This document shows positions 46,513-55,249 of a stretch of DNA of 64,000 bases, piece by piece (within the stretch, counting starts at the first letter, position 1; each line of letters opens with the position of its first letter). Below the pieces are notes generated by a model. That model did not search any database. It saw only the letters and a list, made by a program, of their open reading frames with translations, and was not told where the DNA came from. Location: contig DAOSDL010000001.1 of assembly GCA_035362335.1 (NCBI GenBank), forward strand, positions 186,001-250,000, read 5' to 3'. A program made the translations under genes and the position numbers. The stretch is from JAOSJT01 sp035362335. GTDB lineage: Bacteria; Bacteroidota; Ignavibacteria; SZUA-365.

Positions 46513-47454
46513 CTAATGCACGATATGCGTGCCGTCGTTGCCATCGAGCGCCGCGGCGAGATGTTCGTACGAGGTGATGATGACCTTGTCGCCACCGCCG
46601 CGAATGAAGCGGAGAGCCGACTCCACTTTCGGACCCATGCTTCCCGGCGGGAACTGTCCTTCGTCGTAGAGTTTCTGCAACTCGTCGGCTGTAACCGTGT
46701 CGAGGCCGCGCTGTGTGGGCTTTTTGAAATCCACATACACCTGCCGCGCGTCGGTGCTGATAATGAAGAGATCCACACCCAGACCCGCTGCGAGCAAGGC
46801 CGAGGCGCGGTCCTTGTCGATTACCGCTTCAGAGCCCACGACCTCGTGATTCTCTTTCTCGATCACGGGAATGCCGCCGCCGCCGCAGGCGATGACGATC
46901 ATGCCCTGGTCGAGCAGGGTTTTGATGATGTGCTGCTCGAACACTTCGCGGGGTTCGGGCGAAGGGACTACGCGGCGATACCCGCGGGAGGAGTCCTCGA
47001 CGATATCCCAGCCCAGAGCGCGCTGTTTGGCTTCGGCCTCTTTTTTCGAGTAGAAGGGACCGATGGGTTTGGTCGGATTGGTGAATGCGGGATCGTCCGC
47101 ATCCACGCGCACCTGTGTGAGTACGGTGAGCACCGGCGTGGTGAGACCGAGCTGGCGCAGTTCGTACTCCATGGCACGTTGCAGGAGGTAGCCGATCTCG
47201 CTTTGCGTGGTGGCCACGCACACATCGAGCGGATGGGTGTACACTTCGCCACCGGCGCGTTCGGAGCGCAGCAGGGCGGCCCCCACCTGGGGGCCGTTGC
47301 CATGCGTGATAACGATGCGCCAGCCGCGATGCACCATGAGCGCCAGACTGCGCGCCGTGGCATGGGCGTTCGCGAGCTGTTCCTCGATCGTGCCGCGTTC
47401 ACCCGCGCGGATCAGGGAGTTCCCGCCAATGGCGATGAGCGCTGTACGGGACAT
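46513..47454 (-). CDS. arcC: Carbamate kinase
   Basis: The 313-residue amino-acid-kinase-fold enzyme interconverts carbamoyl phosphate + ADP and carbamate + ATP. Signatures are TALIAIGGNSLIRAGERGT, ITHGNGPQVGAALLRSE, IVIACGGGGIPVIEKEN, VIDKDRASALLAAGLGVDLF and GSMGPKVESALRFI. ATG 47454 has AGAGG upstream; a GTG two codons earlier is possible. It begins nine bases after the argF stop, the classic arc arrangement. The direction (ATP production from citrulline or making carbamoyl phosphate from ammonia and CO2) cannot be read from sequence. Confidence 0.96.
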   Translation of the reverse strand: MSRTALIAIGGNSLIRAGERGTIEEQLANAHATARSLALMVHRGWRIVITHGNGPQVGAALLRSERAGGEVYTHPLDVCVATTQSEIGYLLQRAMEYELRQLGLTTPVLTVLTQVRVDADDPAFTNPTKPIGPFYSKKEAEAKQRALGWDIVEDSSRGYRRVVPSPEPREVFEQHIIKTLLDQGMIVIACGGGGIPVIEKENHEVVGSEAVIDKDRASALLAAGLGVDLFIISTDARQVYVDFKKPTQRGLDTVTADELQKLYDEGQFPPGSMGPKVESALRFIRGGGDKVIITSYEHLAAALDGNDGTHIVH

Positions 47455-47463
47455 GCGCACCTC

Positions 47464-48384
47464 TTATTTCTTCATCAACTGGTACATGACGGCCTTCTGC
47501 GCGTGGAGGCGGTTTTCGGCCTCCTGGAAGACCACCGAGTTCGGAGCGTCGATCACGCCGTCCGTCACCTCATCGCCGCGATGCGCGGGGAGGCAGTGCA
47601 TGAAGATGGCATCCTTTTTCGCCTTGGCCATGAGATCCTCGTTGACCTGGAAGGGCAGGAAAATGCGGCGGCGTTCGGCGGCTTCGGCTTCCTGACCCAT
47701 GGAGGCCCACACGTCGGTGTACACCACGTCGGCATTCTTCACACCTTCGGCGGGATCGTGCACAACCGAGATGGTGGCGCCGGTGAGTTTGGCATCCTCG
47801 GTGGCATGCTGGAAGGCGATGAGATTGGGCTCGTAGCCGGCCGGGCAGGCCACGGTGACGTCCACGCCGAGGCGGGCGCCGGCGAACATGAGACTGTGCG
47901 CGACGTTGTTGCCATCGCCCACGTAGCAGAGCTTCAGACCTTTCAGCTCGCCTTTCACTTCCTTGACCGTCAGGTAATCGGCCATCGCCTGGCAGGGATG
48001 CGAATAGTCGGTGAGGCCGTTGATGATGGGAATGGAGGCGAACTTGGCCATATCGATCACGATCTGATGCGCGAAGGTGCGAATCATGATGCCCTGCACC
48101 ATGCGCTCGAGATTCTTCGCCACATCGTAGACGGATTCACGCTTTCCGAGATTGATTTCGGCGGGAGAAAGGTACAGGGAAAAGCCGCCGAGCTGTTGAA
48201 TGCCGATGTCGAAGGTCGTGCGCGTACGAAGCGAGGGTTTTTCAAAAATCATGGCGAGGGCCTGACCCTTCAGGGCGTCGGCGTATTTCATACGGTCGGC
48301 TTTCATGTCCAGAGCCAGATCGAAGGTCGCCAGAATTTCTTCCTGGCTCATGTCGCGTACGGTCAGGAAATCGGTCGCTCTCAC
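47464..48384 (-). CDS. argF: Ornithine carbamoyltransferase
   Basis: The 306-residue enzyme is canonical: carbamoyl-phosphate loop KPSLRTRTTF, HPCQAMADY, NNVAHSLMFAGARLG, the ornithine-specific DVWASMG loop, and HCLPAHRGDEV with the active-site Cys. It starts at GTG 48384 with a good AAAGGAGT Shine-Dalgarno. It may serve arginine synthesis or, with arcC, citrulline catabolism; arginine deiminase and the other arg genes are not here. It is the first gene of a five-gene operon preceded by a perfect palindrome (48400-48414). Confidence 0.95.
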   Translation of the reverse strand: MRATDFLTVRDMSQEEILATFDLALDMKADRMKYADALKGQALAMIFEKPSLRTRTTFDIGIQQLGGFSLYLSPAEINLGKRESVYDVAKNLERMVQGIMIRTFAHQIVIDMAKFASIPIINGLTDYSHPCQAMADYLTVKEVKGELKGLKLCYVGDGNNVAHSLMFAGARLGVDVTVACPAGYEPNLIAFQHATEDAKLTGATISVVHDPAEGVKNADVVYTDVWASMGQEAEAAERRRIFLPFQVNEDLMAKAKKDAIFMHCLPAHRGDEVTDGVIDAPNSVVFQEAENRLHAQKAVMYQLMKK

Positions 48385-48399
48385 AGGGATACTCCTTTA

Positions 48400-48414
48400 G
48401 GGCACGACGTGCCC
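48400..48414. promoter_or_regulatory. Perfect palindrome in the leader of the carbamoyl-phosphate operon
   Basis: GGGCACGACGTGCCC has seven-base arms around a central A. It lies 15 bases upstream of the argF GTG, directly before the Shine-Dalgarno, and just after a CATAAT -10-like hexamer on the minus strand. The position fits an operator; it does not look like a classical ARG box. Confidence 0.5.
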
Positions 48415-48789
48415 GAATTATGTGAAATGAGGAAAGGACAACAAAGAATGAAAGCTGCGGTCACCGGACGGTGAGGCGGAGGGGGGCGTCAAATGGGAGC
48501 GTCGGTGCAGTAATGCTTGAATTGCAGGATTTTCCGCGAACGCGTGGTGCAGCCGTGCGAGGGTTTTCGCAGACGGCGAAGCATCGCTGCAATTTCCCCC
48601 GTACCATGTCTGCTGTCGTCGCGCATTCTCTGCCTTCAATTCGGAATTGCGTTTTTCACGCATCTTTACAAAGATGCGAATTTCACGACGCGAAGGCAAG
48701 GGAAATCGGACAGACAAGGGCGGAAAAAGGAAGCGCCCGGCGGAACGAAGCGTCGGGCGCGGACAAGGAGTGGCGTTGTGGCGGCGCGC
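48415..48789. other. Intergenic region between the membrane-protein gene and the argF operon
   Basis: About 375 bases upstream of the argF operon and downstream of the unknown membrane protein. No gene, RNA or strong terminator was recognised. A minus-strand open frame of 99 codons (48418-48717) has a Ser/Arg/His-rich product without family features. Confidence 0.4.
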
Positions 48790-49323
48790 TTACGCGTTGG
48801 GCTTCACGCTGAGTCCGAGTATGATACCGAGGGCGATGCTCCATGCGGCCGCCAAACCGATCTGATATTCGGCGGGCAGGAGAAAGGTGACAGTATGCGC
48901 GGGTATCCAGAACCACACGAGCGTTTTCAGCGCCTTTTCAATGCCTGCGAAGGACCAGCGACGGAGTATGAGATTGTCCTCCACGCGATGGAAGTACATC
49001 ATCTGCGGCCCGAAAAACACATTGGTGACCACGGACACGCTGAACGCCCAACCGAAGCCCTCGGCGCAGAACGCGGGCAGCAATCCATGTTCGAGCAGGT
49101 TGAGCACGCCGCCCTTCATCATGGTGAAGCCGTATTTGATGATGATGCCGAGCAGTGCCCAGGCCAGCATTTTCCCGAGCATTTCGAGTGCGGAATTCGG
49201 CAGACCGAGCTTTTTTGTGCGCAATGTGTGCGAGATGACCTCGCCCAACGTGCCGAAAATGCCGAATTGAATCGCCGCCGACAACATCGGCTGTTCCGTG
49301 ACCCAGGTGATGTACCAGTGCAT
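48790..49323 (-). CDS. Integral membrane protein of unknown function
   Basis: The 177-residue protein has about five predicted membrane helices, for example AAIQFGIFGTLGEVIS, AWALLGIIIKYGFTMM, AFSVSVVTNVFFGPQMMYF, LVWFWIPAHTVTFLL and GLAAAWSIALGIILGLSV. ATG 49323 (MHWYITWVTEQPM) is preferred to a GTG at 49359. The helix arrangement faintly recalls Mpv17-like proteins but I cannot support a family. It lies between the argF operon and a glycosyltransferase, all on the minus strand, without a clear terminator. Confidence 0.7.
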   Translation of the reverse strand: MHWYITWVTEQPMLSAAIQFGIFGTLGEVISHTLRTKKLGLPNSALEMLGKMLAWALLGIIIKYGFTMMKGGVLNLLEHGLLPAFCAEGFGWAFSVSVVTNVFFGPQMMYFHRVEDNLILRRWSFAGIEKALKTLVWFWIPAHTVTFLLPAEYQIGLAAAWSIALGIILGLSVKPNA

Positions 49324-49433
49324 GTTAATGGATGTGGGTGAAAGTGTGGAGGTGAACACGCGCGCGGAGCGCTGCCGGCATCATGCCCCCATGCGAGGGA
49401 ATGGCGACGCGCCGCGGCGACTGTGATCGGCGT

Positions 49434-50177
49434 TTACGCGCCGGGACGCCGCTTGAGCGCGGCGTAACGTCCGCCCCAGAAATTCCGGCGCACGCGCAGC
49501 AAGCCCTTGATATCGTCGATGGCGGTTTTCACGATCTTGACACGCGTGTCCAGATCCTCGATCCATTTCACCGGAACATCGAAAATGCGATAGCCGCATT
49601 TTTCACCGATGATCAGCAATTCGGAATCGAAAAACCACACATTGTCCTCTATTTGCGGCAGCAGGATATTCACCACCTCGCGCGTGACAGCTTTGAAGCC
49701 GCATTGCGCGTCGGAGAAGCGCGTGAAGAACATGGCCTTCACCATGATGTTGTAGCTGCGCGAAATGAACTCGCGCTTGAAACTGCGCGTGGTGTTTGCG
49801 CCCTTCATCAGGCGGGAGCCCGTGCCGATGTCGTAGCCCTCCCGCGCCAGCGCATGCACCATGGGAGGGAAGGATTCGAGATTGGTGGAGAGGTCGACAT
49901 CCATGTAGCTCACAATGTCCGCGTCGGAGCTGGTCCAGGATTTCTTGAGTGCCCGGCCGCGGCCTTTTTGCTCGAGGCGCAGGTAGCGAACGCGCTCGTA
50001 CTGCTCGGTGAGCGTGCGGGATACCTCGGGTGTGCGATCGATGGAGGCGTTGTCCGCAATCTCGATCATCCAATCATACTCCGGCAGGCGCTCGGAGAGA
50101 AAGGCGTGAAGCACCGGAATGCTGACCGGCAGGGCTTTTTCCTCGTTGTAGACTGGTATGGTGACGAGCAGTTTCAT
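49434..50177 (-). CDS. Glycosyltransferase family 2 (polyprenyl/dolichyl-phosphate sugar transferase type)
   Basis: The 247-residue GT-A enzyme starts MKLLVTIPVYNEEKALPVSI, then IADNASIDRTPEVSR, GRGRALKKSW, the metal-binding DVDLST (in YMDVDLSTNL), GTGSRLMKGANTTRS and SDAQCGFKAVTREV. The last two are typical of DPM1/DPG-synthase-like enzymes that put a sugar on a lipid carrier. It lacks C-terminal membrane helices. The end is basic (KRRPGA). Likely role in cell-envelope glycolipid or glycoprotein synthesis; donor and acceptor unknown. Confidence 0.9.
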   Translation of the reverse strand: MKLLVTIPVYNEEKALPVSIPVLHAFLSERLPEYDWMIEIADNASIDRTPEVSRTLTEQYERVRYLRLEQKGRGRALKKSWTSSDADIVSYMDVDLSTNLESFPPMVHALAREGYDIGTGSRLMKGANTTRSFKREFISRSYNIMVKAMFFTRFSDAQCGFKAVTREVVNILLPQIEDNVWFFDSELLIIGEKCGYRIFDVPVKWIEDLDTRVKIVKTAIDDIKGLLRVRRNFWGGRYAALKRRPGA

Positions 50178-50297
50178 ATGCGTCCATCGAATTGATGCGG
50201 CACTTTCTGCAAACTACCAAGGCAGGGAGGCAAATCCAAGGTGTGCGTGTCCGAAAGCGCGTCCGCGGCGTGTGGGCGCATCTCCCACCTTGCTGTC

Positions 50298-50305
50298 GTA
50301 TATTG
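50298..50305 (+). promoter_or_regulatory. GTATATTG promoter-like element before the beta-barrel gene
   Basis: Exact GTATATTG 28 bases upstream of ATG 50333, identical to elements at 3919 and 56694. It resembles the Bacteroidota -7 consensus; no clear -33 TTG was fixed. Confidence 0.45.
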
Positions 50306-50332
50306 CATCCACCCTCACCACGCGGAGTAGAC

Positions 50333-51406
50333 ATGCCCGGACTTCGCCTCCTCATTCTCCTTGCATTGCTTTCGATGCTGTCCATCAGCGCGACCGCGCA
50401 GCAACAGCAGGAAGACAGCCTGACCTTCGAGTACTTTCCCTTCGCCATGTACGACACTGATGTGGGAGTGGGCGCGGGCGTCAAGACTGTGCTGCGCCAC
50501 GGCCTGGGCTTGCGCGAGTCCTTCGATCTGTTGCTCTTCGCAAGCTCCAAAGGCGAGCGCCTCGTGCGCCTCGGCATTTCCTGGCCCGATGCGGAATTGC
50601 GCCAGGGCAGCACGTATGATATCGCGCTCGATCTGCTCTTCGATTACGACAAAATGATTCACACCACCTATTATGGCGTCGGACCCGGCGCGCGTTTCGA
50701 GGATCGCGAGGTGTACACCTCCGAACCGATACTGCTGCGTGCGGGACTGAGCCGGGGCTTCACCGCCGAAATGGTGGGCACAGTGCAGGCGAAGTTCGAG
50801 CGGATCTGGTCCTACGGCTTTGCCGGCGACAGCCGTTTGCGCGACGCCGCGCGCAACGCCAGCACCTCGGATCAATTTTCGCTGATGGCGCAATGGCGCT
50901 ACGACACGCGCAACAGCGTGCTGCACACATCGCGAGGCATGGTGATTCAGATGGAACTGGAGCAGGCGCTGGACGTGGGTGCGCATGCAGGTGAATGGAC
51001 GCGCGTGGGCGCATTGGCGCAGTATTACACCATGCTGGCATCCACCGTGCTGGCCGGGCGTGCGATACTGCAGCACATGGAGGGAGAGGACATCCCCGTG
51101 CAACAGCTCCTGTCCATCGGTGGCAACAGCACGGTGCGGGGCTTGCCCGACAACCGCTTCCTCGATCAATCTTCGCTTGTGGTGAATGTGGAATGGCGCG
51201 TGCCGCTGTGGTGGAAATTCGGCGCGATACTCGGTGTGGATGCTGGCGCGGTGGAGCGCAGCGCGGACAGACTGCCAGCGGCGCGATGGAATGTCACGCC
51301 CGTGGCGGGTTTGCGCCTGGCTTTCGAAACCTTCGTGGTGCGTGGCGATGTGGGATGGAGTCCCGACGCCGTGGGCGTGTATCTGAACTTCGGGCAGGTG
51401 TTCTGA
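50333..51406 (+). CDS. Omp85/BamA-type outer-membrane beta-barrel protein without POTRA domains
   Basis: The 357-residue protein has a signal peptide (LLILLALLSMLSISATA, then QQQ) and an immediate beta-barrel. Alternating strands end with the barrel signature: LLSIGGNSTVRGLPDNRF, VVNVEWRVPLWW, and a terminal strand YLNFGQVF. The RG of SIGGNSTVRG is typical of Omp85 surface-antigen barrels (VRGY/F motif). There are no POTRA repeats, so it is not BamA itself. Similar short barrels accompany patatins or act alone; the function is unknown. ATG 50333 is 28 bases past a promoter-like GTATATTG. Confidence 0.8.
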   Translation: MPGLRLLILLALLSMLSISATAQQQQEDSLTFEYFPFAMYDTDVGVGAGVKTVLRHGLGLRESFDLLLFASSKGERLVRLGISWPDAELRQGSTYDIALDLLFDYDKMIHTTYYGVGPGARFEDREVYTSEPILLRAGLSRGFTAEMVGTVQAKFERIWSYGFAGDSRLRDAARNASTSDQFSLMAQWRYDTRNSVLHTSRGMVIQMELEQALDVGAHAGEWTRVGALAQYYTMLASTVLAGRAILQHMEGEDIPVQQLLSIGGNSTVRGLPDNRFLDQSSLVVNVEWRVPLWWKFGAILGVDAGAVERSADRLPAARWNVTPVAGLRLAFETFVVRGDVGWSPDAVGVYLNFGQVF

Positions 51407-51503
51407 GGCGGCGAGCACACGTCACAGCCGCGACGCCAAAGGAAGCGGGGAGCGCCGCGTTTCAGGCGCACATAGCGGAGCAATACGTCGGAAATTCGGG
51501 GCG

Positions 51504-51809
51504 CTATCCGGCGCGCAGTTTTTCTTCCACCGAACGCACCTTGTCGTCCATGCTCTGCGCGCGGTCGGTGCGTGTGCCGTATTTCAGTACGCAGGTGATG
51601 CGCGGTGCGCCCATCTCGTGCACAACTTCCTGGCAGCGCTTGATTGCGGCGAACACTTCGTCCCACTCGCCCTCGATGTTGGTGCCGTAGGCGTGGAGTT
51701 GTATCGTGAGCCCCGCATCCCGGAGAATACGTTCACAGGCGGCGATATAGTTCGAAACGGACAGTCCCACTCCGATGGGGACGATGGTGAGATCGGCGAT
51801 GACGTGCAT
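51504..51809 (-). CDS. MTH1187/YkoF-family thiamine-binding-like protein
   Basis: The 101-residue ferredoxin-like protein begins MHVIADLTIVPIGVGLSVSN and has LTIQLHAYGTNIEGEWDEVF and GAPRITCVLKYGTRTDR, the signatures of the MTH1187 (YqgV) family. These small proteins bind thiamine or related ligands as tetramers; their role is not settled. It lies 26 bases after the DUF4175-like gene and is probably the last gene of that minus-strand unit. Confidence 0.85.
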   Translation of the reverse strand: MHVIADLTIVPIGVGLSVSNYIAACERILRDAGLTIQLHAYGTNIEGEWDEVFAAIKRCQEVVHEMGAPRITCVLKYGTRTDRAQSMDDKVRSVEEKLRAG

Positions 51810-51835
51810 GGTGTTCGCGTGCTGTTGCTGAGGGA

Positions 51836-54800
51836 TTACTTTCCTTCCACCACGGGAGCGATGGCTTCGAAATACTTCCGGATGAGTTGCTCGTAGTCGC
51901 GGGAGTAGCCTTCGTTCACCGCGCGCTGGAGATCGCGTTGCAGCCCTGGTTTGGCTTCCATGAGCGAGGGATCGAGGCGGCCCGGGCTGCGGCGGGTGAT
52001 ATCTTCGCCGCTGCGGGAGCGCCGTTGCTTTTCCCAATCGCGTTCGCGCATGGAGCGCGACGCATCGAGCAGGCGCGAGAGAATGCGTTCCTGCTTCTGA
52101 ATGGTGTTGGGATTCACGTTGCTCTGCTGCATGTCGCGCACCACTTCCTGCATATCCTGTGCAACGCGGTCGAGATCGCCGAGCAGACGCCGGCCTTCCT
52201 CGCTTTTTTTCGCTTCCTTGTTCAATTCCTCCAGGGATTTCTGCATGGCCTGTTGCTGCACCATCATGCGTTGCATCTGCTGCGCTTGCTGCTGCGACAT
52301 ACCGCCCTGTTGCGGCGAGGGCATACCCTGATTGATGCTGGCCTGTTGCTGCGCCATTTGCCGCAATTGCTGCATCATGGAGCCGCCCTGCGAGCTGCCG
52401 GATTGCGATGATTGTTGCAGGCCTTGCGAGAGCTGCTTGGCCGCTTCGTTCAATTCGGCCATGGCGCCGCCCTGCTGATCGCCACCGGAGCGTTTGTCGC
52501 GGTTCTGCATGCTCTGCAGGGATTCCTGCATTTTCTTCATGGCTTTGCCGAGGTGCTCCGCCATTTGCTGATTCACGGCGAAGGTTTTCTTGGCCAGTTC
52601 CATCAATTCGTTGCCGGTCTGGCTCAGCTGTTCCATGAGGCGGGCTTGCTCACGCATGGCTTCGCGATACTGCGGTGAATTTTCCGGGAGTTTGTCCACG
52701 CGATTTTTCAGATCCTCCTGCCGCTTGGAGAGGTCGAGCGTTTCCTTGAGCGCTTTCTGAAAGGCGCGCTGCACCATTTTCTGCATATCGCTGCTCATTT
52801 TCTTTTTCACCTGCTCCATCTTTTTCTGCAGCTTGCGCAGTTGCTCGGCATTCTTTTTCTGCTGCTTCGAGGCGCCCTGGCAATTGCCACCCTGGCACAT
52901 GCTGGCGGAATTGTTCATTTCCTGCTGCATTTGCGAGAGGTTCATTTCGGACATCGCCTCGTTCATTTCATCCAGCGGCATTTCCTGAGGGAATTCCTCC
53001 ATTTTTTTCTGCAAATCCGCCATCTCGCGTTGCATGGCCTCGGTTTGCTGCTGCAAGTCGCGCTGTTCCTTGGCGAGCTGGTCGAGCTGTTGCTGATCCT
53101 TCGGATCCGCCTGTTCGGTGCGATTGGCGAGATCCTCTTGTTTGGCAGCCAATTCCTCGGAGCGTTTGGTGAGTTCATCCACCTTCTGCTCGATTTGAAT
53201 GCGCTTGAGCAAATCTATGGTGCGCTCGATGTTCTTGCGGAACTGCTCCTCGTTGAAGGTGAATTTCTCGAGCGCCTCTTTCATTTGCTCGGGGCTCATC
53301 TGCTTCATCATCTCGTTCATGCGCTGCTGCATCTCGCGGAGTTCCGGAGTGTCCACTTCGCGCATCAATTCTTGCAGCTCCTCGTACTTTTTCACCGTCT
53401 CTTCGGAGATGACGTTCTGCTTTTGCAGATCCTGTTTCAGGTCGGTGAGTTCCTCGTTGACGCGCTGCACTTCCTTCATCATGTCCTGCTGGCGCTTCGT
53501 CAACTCCTCCATCTTCTTCTGCTGTTGCCAGCTCAGTTTCTCGGCATTCTGCTGCTTGAGTTCCTGCTGGAGTTTTTCCATCTCCCGCTGCACTTCCTCG
53601 GCCGCCTTCATCGTTTCCTGCAAGTCCTCGATGGCCTGATCCTGCGTCTTATCCGCGCGCGCGAACACTTCGTCGAGTGAGGGGAGGCGGACGGTATAGA
53701 CCTGGCTGCGTCCGACCTTGGGTCCGCGCACCGCGTCGTTGTCGTACACTTCGACATAGTAACTGACGACATCCTCGGGGACGAGATTGAGGGCCGAGAG
53801 ATTCCAGATATACGGGACCTGTTGGTCGAGATCGCGGGAGGCCGGCAGCGGAATGGCTACGCTGGCGTACTGTTCCTGCGGTTGCTCGTAGCGCGAGGCG
53901 GAAAGACGATAGCGCAGCACCATGCGCGAGAAGCCGTAGTCGTCGGCGATGCGCATGAGCATGGGGAGGCGCATGCTTTCATCGATGGTGCCATTCATGC
54001 CGGGCTCGAGTACTTCAACGATGGGCGAGAGATCGGGCTGGAGCTGAATGGCATATTCCACCGGGCTGGCGTTGGCTATGCCCGATGCGTCGTACACCTG
54101 TACGCGATAGGAGCCGTCGCGACGCGGCGTGAAATCCACGCTGCCTTTATTGCCCTGCACGCGTCCGGCCACCACCTGGCTGTCGTTGAGCAGCACCTGC
54201 GCACGGGCGACGTCCTTGTTGAACTGCAATTGCAGCGAGACACGCGTGCCGGCGGGAGCACTCACGTCGCCCACATTATCGTCGAGGTATTTCGCGGGAA
54301 TGCGCGTGTAGGCGGGGTAGGTGAGCTTGACGCGTAGGTTGCGGACGAAGGGGCGGTCCACCACAGTGATGCGATACTGCTTGCTACGATAGCCGGCGGC
54401 CTCGGCGTAATACACCATGGAGCGGCGCAGACTCTTGAGCACATGTGCCGCTCGTCCGCTGCTGTCGGGCACGCCAGCGACCACGTCGAATTCCTCCTGT
54501 CCTTCTTCCTTCAGATGGAAGGTGATATCCTGACGCACGCGTGCGCTGGTGCTGGCAGAGAGCTCGATGCTCTCGCCTTTCACCGCATCGATGTCGCCGG
54601 GGCGCACGTCGAAGCTGAACGGTGCCGGCGGGGCGAAGTCGGAGCGGAACTGGAACAGCCGTCCCACGGCAGCCGGCAAGGTGTCGGGCAGCGTGAGGGC
54701 GAAGGCCGCGAACGCCAGAGCCGCGACGGCGGCGATGCGCAAGGAACGCCGGAAAGGCCGCGCATCCACCACCGGCTCGAGATCGAGCGATGAGAACGTA

Positions 54801-55237
54801 TCGGCGACATCGCGGAATCCCGCATCCACGAGTGCGGGAGAAAAGGGTGGATCGGGTGTACCCTGCAGCTCACGCACCACCTGCATGGCATCGAGCAGGC
54901 GATCTTTCACGTTCGGGAAATGCGCCCCCACCTGCAGTGCGATCGCATCGTCCGATTTGCGCAGCCGTGCGGACCAGCGGCGGTACAGCGGTGGCATGAG
55001 AAAGGAGCCCAGTGCGGCCAGCATGACCACGAGCATGAGCGCGAACAGTGTGGTTCGGCTGTCCACGTCCAGATAGAACAGCGCTTCGACAAGTGCGGAA
55101 GCCAGCAGTATGACGAGAATGGCCGCGGCGGAAATCAGCGCGCCCCGCAGCACGGCGTAGCGCTCCTCGCGTGCGCGTACGCCACGCAGCGCGCCGAGAA
55201 TGCGTTGATACTGTGTGAGCGTGGATGTATCGGCCAT
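51836..55237 (-). CDS. Large membrane-anchored coiled-coil protein (DUF4175-like)
   Basis: The 1133-residue protein has two N-terminal membrane helices (about 30-52 and 62-85) and a third near 168-190 (LRIAAVAALAFAAFALTLPD). A periplasmic Ig-like/beta region follows (about 200-540: VKLTYPAYTRIPAKYLDDNV, YIWNLSALNLVPEDVVSYYV). A very long coiled coil rich in Gln, Glu, Lys and Met runs to the end (about 560-1110), for example EELTKRQQDMMKEVQRVNEE. This matches the DUF4175-like architecture seen beside BatA/aerotolerance-type genes. Role unknown, possibly an envelope scaffold. It is 12 bases after the DUF4159 gene on the same strand. Confidence 0.8.
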   Translation of the reverse strand: MADTSTLTQYQRILGALRGVRAREERYAVLRGALISAAAILVILLASALVEALFYLDVDSRTTLFALMLVVMLAALGSFLMPPLYRRWSARLRKSDDAIALQVGAHFPNVKDRLLDAMQVVRELQGTPDPPFSPALVDAGFRDVADTFSSLDLEPVVDARPFRRSLRIAAVAALAFAAFALTLPDTLPAAVGRLFQFRSDFAPPAPFSFDVRPGDIDAVKGESIELSASTSARVRQDITFHLKEEGQEEFDVVAGVPDSSGRAAHVLKSLRRSMVYYAEAAGYRSKQYRITVVDRPFVRNLRVKLTYPAYTRIPAKYLDDNVGDVSAPAGTRVSLQLQFNKDVARAQVLLNDSQVVAGRVQGNKGSVDFTPRRDGSYRVQVYDASGIANASPVEYAIQLQPDLSPIVEVLEPGMNGTIDESMRLPMLMRIADDYGFSRMVLRYRLSASRYEQPQEQYASVAIPLPASRDLDQQVPYIWNLSALNLVPEDVVSYYVEVYDNDAVRGPKVGRSQVYTVRLPSLDEVFARADKTQDQAIEDLQETMKAAEEVQREMEKLQQELKQQNAEKLSWQQQKKMEELTKRQQDMMKEVQRVNEELTDLKQDLQKQNVISEETVKKYEELQELMREVDTPELREMQQRMNEMMKQMSPEQMKEALEKFTFNEEQFRKNIERTIDLLKRIQIEQKVDELTKRSEELAAKQEDLANRTEQADPKDQQQLDQLAKEQRDLQQQTEAMQREMADLQKKMEEFPQEMPLDEMNEAMSEMNLSQMQQEMNNSASMCQGGNCQGASKQQKKNAEQLRKLQKKMEQVKKKMSSDMQKMVQRAFQKALKETLDLSKRQEDLKNRVDKLPENSPQYREAMREQARLMEQLSQTGNELMELAKKTFAVNQQMAEHLGKAMKKMQESLQSMQNRDKRSGGDQQGGAMAELNEAAKQLSQGLQQSSQSGSSQGGSMMQQLRQMAQQQASINQGMPSPQQGGMSQQQAQQMQRMMVQQQAMQKSLEELNKEAKKSEEGRRLLGDLDRVAQDMQEVVRDMQQSNVNPNTIQKQERILSRLLDASRSMRERDWEKQRRSRSGEDITRRSPGRLDPSLMEAKPGLQRDLQRAVNEGYSRDYEQLIRKYFEAIAPVVEGK

Positions 55238-55249
55238 GGCGATGCCTTT

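Noticed and set aside
46516..48474. Plus-strand open frame of 652 codons over arcC and argF
   Set aside because: Antisense shadow of two canonical enzymes; the product is His/Gly/Ala-rich with no family features.
48418..48717. 99-codon minus-strand frame upstream of argF
   Set aside because: Composition is Ser/Arg/His-rich, there is no good ribosome site, and it does not resemble any family.
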